Assembly (NCBI GenBank): GCA_964534515.1
Contig: CAZHPW010000113.1
Location: 1-5,352, forward strand
DNA length: 5,352 nucleotides
Direction: 5' to 3'
DNA from: UBA6115 sp964534515
GTDB lineage: Bacteria; Bacillota; Clostridia; Christensenellales; Aristaeellaceae
Shown: positions 1 through 5,352 of the stretch, piece by piece
Layout: every line of letters begins with the position of its first letter
How positions within the stretch are numbered: the first letter of the stretch is position 1
Made by a program: the position numbers and the translations under genes
The notes under the pieces: generated by a model
Databases searched by the model: none
Told to the model about the DNA's origin: nothing
The model's input: only the letters and a program-made list of their open reading frames with translations

Positions 1-569
1 TTGAGTTCTCTCCCATCGGCGACACCAATGTCCAGTTTGAGTTTGTGGACGCGGTTGTCGGCGGCGTCGTGCCCCGCAACTTCATCCCCTCCGTTGAAAA
101 AGGCCTGCGCGAGAACATCGTCAAAGGTGTTTTGGCAGGCTACCCCATGGTGGGGCTGCGCGCCAAGCTGTACGACGGCTCCTACCACGCGGTGGACTCC
201 TCCGAAATGGCGTTTAAAACCGCCGCCCGTATCGCCTACAAGAAGGGCTGCCTGGAGGCGGGCCCCACGCTGCTTGAGCCCATCATGCACGTGGAAGTGC
301 TGGTGCCGGATGAGTACATGGGCGACATCATGGGCGACATCAACAAGCGCCGCGGCCGCATCATGGGCATGAACCAGGTGGACGGCATGCAGCAGGTGGT
401 CGCTGAGGTGCCCCAGTCTGAAATGTTCAAGTACGCCACTGACTTGAGGTCCATGACCCAGGCGCGCGGCTCCTTCACCATGGCTTTTGAGCGCTATGAG
501 GAAGTGCCCGGCGATGTCGCCAAGAAGATTGCCGAGAGCGCCAAGAAGGACGAGGACGACGAGGATTAA
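1..569 (+). CDS. fusA: Elongation factor G, C-terminal part (5' truncated by window)
   Basis: This is the C-terminal 188 or so residues of translation elongation factor G, the cytoplasmic GTPase that drives ribosomal translocation and, with RRF, ribosome recycling. The first whole codon is at 3; the N-terminal GTPase domain lies upstream of the window. Visible are the end of domain IV (GGVVPRNFIPSVEKG; then GSYHAVDSSEMAFK and LLEPIM) and all of domain V (EYMGDIMGDINKRRGRI, then EMFKYATDLRSMTQARGSF and RYEEVP). These match the EF-G family closely in order and spacing. After RYEEVP comes a short charged tail ending in a run of Asp and Glu. The wording of domain V (GDINKRRGRIMGM, YATDLRSMTQ) suggests to me the second, EF-G-2-like paralogue common in Clostridia, but without the G domain this is an inference. 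The TAA stop at 567-569 is followed 28 nt later by a strong terminator, so the gene ends its transcription unit. Confidence 0.96.
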   Translation, partial: EFSPIGDTNVQFEFVDAVVGGVVPRNFIPSVEKGLRENIVKGVLAGYPMVGLRAKLYDGSYHAVDSSEMAFKTAARIAYKKGCLEAGPTLLEPIMHVEVLVPDEYMGDIMGDINKRRGRIMGMNQVDGMQQVVAEVPQSEMFKYATDLRSMTQARGSFTMAFERYEEVPGDVAKKIAESAKKDEDDED

Positions 570-597
570 TCTCAGCAACCCGCTCTATTGGCGGAAG

Positions 598-636
598 AAA
601 AGGGACGGTGTGTACGCACCGTCCCTTTTGTGTTTT
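598..636 (+). terminator. Intrinsic terminator after the EF-G gene, possibly bidirectional
   Basis: A perfect 13-bp inverted repeat pairs 598-610 (AAAAGGGACGGTG) with 617-629 (CACCGTCCCTTTT) around a 6-nt loop. The + strand continues with TTTTGTGTTTT, giving the U-rich tail of a Rho-independent terminator. On the minus strand the same hairpin ends in TTTTCTTCC, so it could also stop transcripts arriving from the right, where the decayed minus-strand gene lies. Confidence 0.93.
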
Positions 637-686
637 ATACTGTCATCGCAAAAGCGCAACCGGCCAATATAATTCTGGAATTTAAT

Positions 687-945
687 TCACAGTTTTGCTT
701 CAAATTCTTCTGTTGTTATCCCTTGCTCCATCGGCTTCAGCTCCGGTTGCGCCAATACAAACAGCTGTGTATCAACCTTGTTCAAAGGATGGGATGGTAT
801 CTCATTGACAAGCAGTTGGCCGGATTGTACAATGCAGCTGGATGAAATTATTTGTTGTATTCTGCCTGAAAATTACCAATCATCACATCAATCTGTTCGT
901 GAATCAGCACTGGATGACCAGCTCATGTCCGACTATATCTGCAAT
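687..945 (-). pseudogene. Decayed minus-strand gene remnant, family unknown
   Basis: No intact gene lies between 570 and 1000, but the minus strand reads like protein in three successive frames. The last segment (open 687-872, TGA at 687-689) translates with GQLLVNEIPSHPLNKV, then DTQLFVLAQPELKP, and ends GITTEEFEAKL. The segment before it (848-922, TAA at 848-850) reads VLIHEQIDVMIGNFQAEYNK. The one before that (904-945 and upstream, TGA at 904-906) reads ADIVGHELVIQ. Joined, they make one plausible chain of roughly 85 residues ending in a natural-looking C terminus. No start codon with a ribosome binding site is seen, and the upstream end is lost near the promoter of the FN3 gene. I read it as the 3' remnant of a gene broken by at least two frameshifts, convergent with the EF-G gene. 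I do not recognise the family. Chance protein-likeness in a non-coding spacer is the alternative. Confidence 0.42.
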
Positions 946-972
946 TGAATGACACCATGACAACTGTATATG
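945..972 (+). promoter_or_regulatory. Weak candidate promoter for the FN3 gene
   Basis: TTGAAT at 945-950 and TATATG at 967-972 are separated by 16 bp and could be -35 and -10 hexamers of a sigma-A-type promoter, giving a leader of about 20 nt before the ATG at 1001. The -10 match is only moderate. The call rests mainly on position: downstream of the EF-G terminator and just upstream of the ribosome binding site. Confidence 0.3.
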
Positions 973-987
973 ACCAACCTGCCGACA

Positions 988-993
988 AGGAGG
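988..993 (+). promoter_or_regulatory. Ribosome binding site that selects the ATG at 1001
   Basis: AGGAGG at 988-993 is a full Shine-Dalgarno match. It lies only 1 nt from the ATG at 995 but 7 nt from the in-frame ATG at 1001, so 1001 is the better start for the FN3 protein. Starting there removes only Met-Asn from the signal peptide. Confidence 0.8.
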
Positions 994-1000
994 GATGAAC

Positions 1001-2287
1001 ATGCGGCGGTTAAATTGCTTTGCTTTGGTGTTGCTATTGTTTCTATCCGTTCTTCTCCCCGCGTTTGAGCCTGCCCATGCCACGAGTGCTTATACGCTTG
1101 CGGCCCCGGCCATCAAGAGCGTGTCGGTATCCGGCACCTCCGTTGTGGTCAAGTGGGGTGCGGTTAAAAATGCCAAGCAGTATGAGGTCTTTCGCTCCCT
1201 TAACGGGGCGGGTTCCGTCAGCCTGGGCAAGGTTTCCGGTACCAGCTTTACGGAAAAATCAATTAAGCCGGGAGCAAAATACGCCTACAAAGTACGCGCA
1301 CTGGATGGCCGTATTGTAGGAAAATTTTCTTCCACCAAACAAGTCACTGTCCCTCTGCCAGCCCCTGTTTTATCCAGTGCCGTCGAAAAAAACGGACAGG
1401 TTATTGTTTCCTGGAAGGCTGTCAACGGCGCTGCCAAGTATGAGCTATACCGGTCAGCAGACGGAAAAAGTTTTTCAAAATTGGCGACGCCGACTGCCAC
1501 TTCCTTCACCGACAAGAAAGTTTCCCTTGGCAGTACATATAGTTACAAGGTAATGGCCATCTCTTCTTTTGCCAAATCCCCTTTATCCAGTGCCAAATCC
1601 GTAAAAATTCCTATCCCGGCACCTGATTTTTACTCGTTTCGCATTTTTAATTCTAAAGCACTCCTCACTTGGAAAGCGGTGCCCGGAGCCGATTCCTACC
1701 AGGTTTACCGCTCAACGGATGGCTCAACGTACTCGCTTGTACGCAGCACCACCGGCACCCAATTTACCCAGGACAATCTCACGCCGGGCAAACGCTATGC
1801 GTACCGCATACGGGCTGTGGTGGGTAAAAACACCTCCGCCAATTCCAACGCGAGGGCCGCGTTTGTACTTGAAAACCCGCTGCACGCGTATGTAACAAAC
1901 CAGGGGAATTCCGCTGTGTTGAAATGGGATGCTGTTTCCAACGCGGAAAAGTACACCATCTTTGTTCTTGAAGAGAATTCCGACAAGTTTTTCGAATCTA
2001 TCAGTGTGGAACAGCCTGCTTCCCTCACTACACTGGATGTGGGATATAGCGGACTGCCGTATGGCGAGCGAACTCACTTCTATATCGAGGCAAGCGGGAA
2101 AAGCACATCTTCCCGAAGCGAGATACTGACCGTTTACCCGCTGGATACCCCCTGCCATATGATGACAGTGGTCAAAGGAGATGAGGTGAAACAGATTTGG
2201 TCTGTCTCCAAGAACAATCCGGCTGATACTGTTTACCGTCTTTATGCGTCTGCGCAACTGGGTTACATCAGGATGAGGTTGTCCTGA
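1001..2287 (+). CDS. Secreted fibronectin type III repeat protein (N-terminal part, ended early by a frameshift)
   Basis: As it stands, this reads 428 residues from ATG 1001 (430 from ATG 995). A signal peptide is clear: MRRLN, a hydrophobic core (ALVLLLFLSVLLP), then AHA as the likely signal peptidase I site near residue 29 (numbering from 995). The rest is tandem FN3-like beta-sandwich repeats. Their hallmark Trp in V-x-W-x-A-V falls at residues 54, 140, 226 and 311, so three steps of 85-86 residues; a more divergent fifth has W402. Repeats 1-3 also share Y-[EQ]-[VL]-[FY]-R-S and a Y-[AS]-Y-[KR]-[VI]-x-A strand. No catalytic domain, LPXTG, SLH or choline-binding module is visible, so it is probably released or loosely held, with a binding or spacer role; that is inference. 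The frame is lost inside repeat 5, where the last residues (GYIRMRLS) no longer resemble the fold, and it resumes in another frame to 2952. Codon use is more AT-rich than in the flanking genes. Confidence 0.85.
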   Translation: MRRLNCFALVLLLFLSVLLPAFEPAHATSAYTLAAPAIKSVSVSGTSVVVKWGAVKNAKQYEVFRSLNGAGSVSLGKVSGTSFTEKSIKPGAKYAYKVRALDGRIVGKFSSTKQVTVPLPAPVLSSAVEKNGQVIVSWKAVNGAAKYELYRSADGKSFSKLATPTATSFTDKKVSLGSTYSYKVMAISSFAKSPLSSAKSVKIPIPAPDFYSFRIFNSKALLTWKAVPGADSYQVYRSTDGSTYSLVRSTTGTQFTQDNLTPGKRYAYRIRAVVGKNTSANSNARAAFVLENPLHAYVTNQGNSAVLKWDAVSNAEKYTIFVLEENSDKFFESISVEQPASLTTLDVGYSGLPYGERTHFYIEASGKSTSSRSEILTVYPLDTPCHMMTVVKGDEVKQIWSVSKNNPADTVYRLYASAQLGYIRMRLS

Positions 2288-2952
2288 AGCCCGAGGGCGA
2301 CAGCTTAAAAATTACCTATACCGAAACAATTAAAGTAGGTGAGAAAAGGACTTATGGGGTATACGCGGACAGCAAAGGTTACCATTCCAATACGGACATC
2401 AAGTATTACACTAGGATGGAAAAGCCAGAAATTCAGTTCTTCCAGCAGCAGGATAATATAGCCGTTCTCAGATGGAGCGCGGTGGAGGGGGCGCTGTTTT
2501 ATTATGCCACTGTCCATAATGCCGACAGCGGTGTAATCCTGGATACCTACTTCATGGATGCTCAAAAATTGGAAGCTTCCCTGGAGCTGAACAGAAAGCA
2601 TCTGGGTAAAAACATTATGGCAAGGGTGACCGCGGTGGGCGAGCACTTGAATGTTGGCAGCGCGACAAGCAAAACCGTCTATATGATGAAAAACCCATCC
2701 ACCCAGAAATGGCTCATCTCAGAATCGACCGGGCATGTCGTCCTCTTCTGGTCAAATGTGGAGGGAAGCGCCTATCACACCATTGCCCGCAATGGCCTAA
2801 ACATCTCCATGGATGGTCTTGAAGATAATTTTGGGAACTCCTGGACTTTTGTGGAGGGTTACCTGAAACCGGGCAAATACACCTATGTTGTCAAAGCCCT
2901 GGGCCCTGACCGCGGTTACCAGCAGTTTCAATTCGATGTTGTTGTTCCTTAG
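2263..2952 (+). pseudogene. C-terminal part of the same FN3 repeat protein, out of frame
   Basis: Frame 1 is open from 2227 and continues the FN3 protein after a one-base shift at about 2256-2264. Reading on from LHQDEVVLKPEGDSLKI, it finishes repeat 5, then gives repeat 6 (starting KPEIQFF, with VLRWSAVEG) and repeat 7 (VLFWSNVEG, ending KPGKYTYVVKALGP and FDVVVP). The tryptophan of repeat 6 is at 2473-2475. Measured from W402 (2198-2200) this is 275 nt, and one added base makes exactly 92 codons, which fits a single deleted nucleotide. The first ATG in this frame is at 2416, in the middle of the protein, with no convincing ribosome binding site and no signal peptide. Independent expression is therefore unlikely. 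A repaired gene would give about 650 residues with seven repeats and no C-terminal anchor. Whether the break is a true mutation or a sequencing or assembly error cannot be told from one sequence. Confidence 0.75.
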
Positions 2953-2984
2953 TATGATTCTATCTTAAGTCATGGGCTTGTACT

Positions 2985-3009
2985 GGGCGGCGCAAAAGCG
3001 CCGCCCTTT
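2985..3009 (+). terminator. GC-rich hairpin terminator after the FN3 gene
   Basis: A perfect 9-bp stem pairs GGGCGGCGC (2985-2993) with GCGCCGCCC (2998-3006) around an AAAA tetraloop, followed by TTTCC. The stem is very stable but the T tract is only three bases, so termination may be partial. It lies 33 nt after the TAA at 2950-2952 and separates the FN3 gene from the polyamine operon. Confidence 0.78.
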
Positions 3010-3056
3010 CCAGACGAACTTTCCCCAACCCCCGTCTCATTTTTTACACAAAGTTA

Positions 3057-3085
3057 TTGACATCATGCCATTCAGATGGTTTAAT
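3057..3085 (+). promoter_or_regulatory. Strong sigma-A promoter of the regulator-pot operon
   Basis: A perfect -35 (TTGACA, 3057-3062), a 17-bp spacer, and TTTAAT (3080-3085), which matches five of six bases of the -10 consensus. The predicted start is about 3091-3093, at the left edge of the nested inverted repeat and roughly 43 nt before the ATG of the XRE-cupin gene. Confidence 0.82.
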
Positions 3086-3089
3086 ATTG

Positions 3090-3126
3090 CCTGTCTGCCT
3101 GTTTAGTTAAACTAAACACAGACAGG
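3090..3126 (+). promoter_or_regulatory. Nested inverted repeat: candidate operator, possible 5'-UTR hairpin
   Basis: An inner palindrome, GTTTAGTTAAACTAAAC (3101-3117), has perfect 8-bp arms around a central A. It is flanked by a second perfect 8-bp pair, CCTGTCTG (3090-3097) and CAGACAGG (3119-3126). The element runs from the predicted transcription start into the AGGAGG ribosome binding site (3124-3129). A dyad in this position is what an autoregulatory XRE repressor would use, so I infer it is the operator of the gene that follows. The transcript could also fold it into a hairpin that takes up the first bases of the ribosome binding site. Confidence 0.72.
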
Positions 3127-3134
3127 AGGAACGG

Positions 3135-3677
3135 ATGGACATTGGCGGTACCCTGCGCAAGCTTCGCTTGTCGCGCAACCTCACCCAGGAAGACCTTGCG
3201 GATCGGTGCGAGCTGAGCAAGGGCTTTATTTCCCAGGTGGAGAACAACCTGACCTCCCCCTCCATTGCCACCCTCACAGACATGATTGAATGCCTGGGCA
3301 CCACGCTTAAACAGTTTTTCTCCGAGAGCGCCCAGGAAAAAATCGTCTACAAGGACGAGGACATGTTTGAAAAAGAGGACGAGGAATTGCTCCGCGGCCG
3401 CATCGTCTGGCTGGTGCCCAACGCCCAGAAAAACCAGATTGAGCCCATGATGGTCACCCTGGGCGAGGGCGGCAGGACGGCAGAAATTCCGGCGCACGAA
3501 GGGGAGGAGTTTGGCTATGTCCTCTCCGGCAAAATTATCCTCATGCTCGGGCAAAGCGAGCACCCGGTGTCAAAGGGCGAAAGCTTCTGCCTGCACCCGG
3601 ACGCCCCTCACCACATCTACAACCCCGGCAAGCGGGAAGCGGTTTTTCTCTGGGTTTCCACCCCGCCATCATTCTAA
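3135..3677 (+). CDS. XRE-family transcriptional regulator with C-terminal cupin domain (PuuR-like)
   Basis: A 180-residue DNA-binding regulator. Residues 4-62 form an XRE-type helix-turn-helix (LTQEDLADRCELS, then recognition helix KGFISQVENN). Residues 103-176 form a small beta-barrel cupin, with HEGEEF (H121, E125) as motif 1 and PHHIYNPG (H159, H160) as motif 2. The order and length match the PuuR/SinR-like XRE-cupin family, whose members often control polyamine uptake or breakdown. The cupin is assumed to bind the effector, but no ligand can be named from sequence. ATG 3135 has AGGAGG (3124-3129) 5 nt upstream. potA follows after 18 nt, so the gene probably leads a pot operon and regulates it, and perhaps itself, through the dyad at 3090-3126. 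Activator and repressor modes are both open; overlap of the dyad with the start region favours repression. Confidence 0.92.
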   Translation: MDIGGTLRKLRLSRNLTQEDLADRCELSKGFISQVENNLTSPSIATLTDMIECLGTTLKQFFSESAQEKIVYKDEDMFEKEDEELLRGRIVWLVPNAQKNQIEPMMVTLGEGGRTAEIPAHEGEEFGYVLSGKIILMLGQSEHPVSKGESFCLHPDAPHHIYNPGKREAVFLWVSTPPSF

Positions 3678-3695
3678 TTTTCTCCGGAGGACACG

Positions 3696-4778
3696 ATGCA
3701 AGAAAGACAAAGGCTCATCAACCTGGAAAACATCTCCAAGGAATATGACGGCGTCACCGTGCTGTCAGACATCAATTTTTACATCAGAAAAAATGAGTTT
3801 GTCACCCTGCTGGGTCCCTCCGGCTGCGGTAAAACTACCACGCTTCGAATCATCGGCGGCTTTGAGACCGCCACCACCGGCCGCATCATCTTTGACGGCC
3901 AGGACATCACCAACCTGCCGCCCTACAAGCGCAAGGTCAACACCGTTTTCCAGAAATATGCCCTCTTCCCGCACCTGAATGTCTTTGAGAACATCGCCTT
4001 TGGCCTCAAGGTGGCCAAGCGCCCCAAGGACGAAATCAAGCAGCGGGTGGAAAAGCTTTTGGACCTGGTTAACCTGTCTGAGTACGGCAAGCGCAGCGTG
4101 GAGAGCCTCTCCGGCGGCCAGCAGCAGCGCATCGCCATCGCCCGCGCCCTCATCAACGAGCCGGAGGTGCTTTTGCTGGATGAACCGCTGGGCGCCCTGG
4201 ACCTGAAGCTGCGCCAGGACATGCAGCTGGAGCTCAAGCGCATGCAGCAGATGCTGGGCATCACCTTCATCTTTGTCACCCATGACCAGGAGGAGGCGCT
4301 CACGATGTCCGATACCATCGTGGTCATGAAAGACGGCTTTATCCAGCAAATCGGCACGCCCAAGGATGTGTATGACGAGCCCAAGACCGCCTTTGTCGCC
4401 AACTTCATCGGCCAGTCCAACATCGTCAGGGGCACCATGGTCAAGGACAAACTGGTCAACTTCTGCGGCGCGGACTTCCCCTGCGTGGACAAGGGCTTTG
4501 GCACCAACGCGCCGGTGGATGTGCTCATCCGGCCGGAAGACCTGCTGATTGTCCCCCCGGAGCAGGGCAGGCTGCAGGGCATTGTGCAAAGCGTGCTCTT
4601 CAAGGGCGTTCACTATGAAATGATTATTCTCTCAAACGGCATGAACTTCAAGGTGCATTCCACCGTCATGCAGCCTGAGGGCAGCACGGTGGGCCTGGAT
4701 GTGATTCCATTCAACATCCACATCATGAAGCCCACCATCACCCAGCCTGACCGCGAACTGGAGGAAGAGCCCGTATGA
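3696..4778 (+). CDS. potA: Spermidine/putrescine ABC transporter ATP-binding protein
   Basis: A 360-residue ATPase subunit that powers polyamine import at the inner face of the membrane. All ABC motifs are intact: Walker A GPSGCGKTT (40-48), Q-loop Q86 in TVFQKYALFPHL, signature LSGGQQQR (138-145), Walker B LLLDEP with D162 and E163, D-loop GALD (166-169) and switch H196 in VTHDQEEA. A TOBE-type regulatory domain follows (about 240-350, with VLIRPED at 276-282). Length and the sequence FPHLNVFENIAFGLK fit PotA well. Related transporters for iron or 2-aminoethylphosphonate share the layout, but the XRE-cupin gene before it and the PotB-like gene after it favour polyamines. The ATG is preceded by GGAGG (3686-3690) at 5 nt. 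Its TGA overlaps the next start as ATGA, which suggests translational coupling. Confidence 0.95.
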   Translation: MQERQRLINLENISKEYDGVTVLSDINFYIRKNEFVTLLGPSGCGKTTTLRIIGGFETATTGRIIFDGQDITNLPPYKRKVNTVFQKYALFPHLNVFENIAFGLKVAKRPKDEIKQRVEKLLDLVNLSEYGKRSVESLSGGQQQRIAIARALINEPEVLLLDEPLGALDLKLRQDMQLELKRMQQMLGITFIFVTHDQEEALTMSDTIVVMKDGFIQQIGTPKDVYDEPKTAFVANFIGQSNIVRGTMVKDKLVNFCGADFPCVDKGFGTNAPVDVLIRPEDLLIVPPEQGRLQGIVQSVLFKGVHYEMIILSNGMNFKVHSTVMQPEGSTVGLDVIPFNIHIMKPTITQPDRELEEEPV

Positions 4779-5352
4779 GTGACCTGGCCTTCCCCTCCTG
4801 GGCGATTTGGCTGATGGGCCTGGGCCTTGTGGCCTTTATTGCCCTGGTGGTTTACTCCATCCGCCGCAACCATGGGATTAAGCGCACCCTCTTTGCCTAC
4901 CCCTATGGGCTGTGGATTGTGGTGTTCACCCTCATCCCGCTGTTTTTGATCGCCTATTACGCCTTCACGGACAAGATGGGCGCCTTCACCCTGGACAACT
5001 TCAAGACCTTCTGGGACAGCAACTATGAGATGCACAAGCAACTGGTCGACATGGGGCATAACCCGGCCGACCTGGGCATCGCCAGGGGCATGGTCAATGT
5101 GGACACCCTCATTTACTCCCTCTGGATGGCCTTCCTGTGCACCGTCATCTGCCTGGGTCTGGGTTATCCGGCCGCGCTGTTTATGGCCGACCGCAACTTC
5201 AAACTGGGCGCCACGCTGGTCATCCTGTTTATCATTCCCATGTGGATGAACTTCCTCCTGCGCACCATCGCCTGGATGAGCCTCTTGGAGGACAACGGCC
5301 TCATCAACTCGCTGTTAACCAGTCTGGGCCTGCCCAAGATGCGGCTGATGTA
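4775..5352 (+). CDS. potB: Spermidine/putrescine ABC transporter permease, N-terminal part (3' truncated by window)
   Basis: Open from ATG 4775 to the window end: 192 codons with no stop. It encodes one of the two membrane channel subunits of a polyamine importer. The start overlaps the potA stop as ATGA and has GGAGG at 4760-4764. Hydrophobic segments lie at about 10-29, 42-64, 112-138 and 146-170. The stretch from 40 on matches PotB: a first helix rich in Pro and Ile (LIPLFLIAYYAFTD), FTLDNFKTFW, LGYPAALFMAD, then IPMWMNFLLRTIAW and NGLINSLLTSLGL. The conserved EAA loop that docks on the ATPase would lie past the window. Two oddities are visible: an extra hydrophobic segment at residues 10-29 before the usual first helix, and about 25 added residues (roughly 83-108) in the outer loop before the second conserved helix. 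potC and potD are expected downstream but are not visible. Confidence 0.9.
   Translation, partial: MSDLAFPSWAIWLMGLGLVAFIALVVYSIRRNHGIKRTLFAYPYGLWIVVFTLIPLFLIAYYAFTDKMGAFTLDNFKTFWDSNYEMHKQLVDMGHNPADLGIARGMVNVDTLIYSLWMAFLCTVICLGLGYPAALFMADRNFKLGATLVILFIIPMWMNFLLRTIAWMSLLEDNGLINSLLTSLGLPKMRLM

Noticed and set aside
588..845. Forward open frame of 85 codons between the EF-G and FN3 genes
   Set aside because: It starts inside the EF-G terminator region, has no ribosome binding site, and its Cys- and Phe-rich translation resembles no protein. The opposite strand reads far more like coding sequence.
1120..1900. DNA-level tandem repeat or CRISPR-like array in the FN3 gene
   Set aside because: The regular 86-residue period is visible only in the protein. 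The nucleotide sequences of the units have diverged and there are no identical repeats with spacers.
1724..2257. Minus-strand open frame (177 codons) opposite the FN3 gene
   Set aside because: It lies wholly antisense to well-supported FN3 repeats and has no recognisable motif or ribosome binding site.
2255..2265. Programmed ribosomal frameshift joining the two FN3 frames
   Set aside because: No slippery heptamer, internal Shine-Dalgarno at the right spacing, or obvious downstream structure is seen at the junction. A simple one-base deletion explains it.
2416..2952. Independent gene starting at ATG 2416
   Set aside because: The FN3-like reading continues upstream of this ATG in the same frame back to about 2263. 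There is no convincing ribosome binding site and no signal peptide, so it is better read as the tail of the frameshifted gene.
3765..4613. Long minus-strand open frame (282 codons) opposite potA
   Set aside because: It is a mirror of GC-rich potA codons, rich in Leu, His, Asp and Gly, with no domain resemblance. potA has every ABC motif in the other direction.

Overview
The window looks like chromosomal DNA from a Bacillota (Clostridia-like) bacterium with fairly GC-rich coding regions. This rests on strong AGGAGG-type ribosome binding sites, intrinsic terminators, an EF-G of clostridial appearance, and an XRE-cupin regulator placed directly before potA and potB. The exact taxon cannot be read from the sequence. 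All convincing intact genes lie on the + strand.

Layout: (1) 1-569 holds the 3' end of an elongation factor G gene, closed by a strong intrinsic terminator at 598-636. (2) 570-1000 has no intact gene. On the minus strand, about 687-945 contains protein-like stretches in three successive frames and looks like a decayed gene of unknown family. (3) 1001-2952 encodes a secreted protein made almost entirely of fibronectin type III-like repeats, seven by my count. Its reading frame is broken once, at about 2256-2264; restoring one base would give about 650 residues. A GC-rich hairpin at 2985-3006 follows. (4) 3057-5352 is the start of a polyamine-uptake operon. It has a near-consensus sigma-A promoter, an unusual nested inverted repeat spanning the probable transcription start to the ribosome binding site, an XRE-cupin regulator, potA (ATPase), and potB (permease), which runs off the window end. 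potC and potD would be expected next but lie outside.

How the parts work together: the regulator, PotA and PotB are closely spaced (18-nt gap, then an ATGA overlap) and read as one transcript. The cupin domain may sense a polyamine or a related small molecule, and the palindrome beside the promoter is the natural candidate for autoregulation. The EF-G gene and the FN3 protein look functionally unrelated to this operon. I found no CRISPR array, tRNA, rRNA, IS element or known riboswitch. The least explained parts are the decayed minus-strand gene, the frameshifted FN3 gene, the nested operator-like dyad, and the atypical N-terminal region of PotB.
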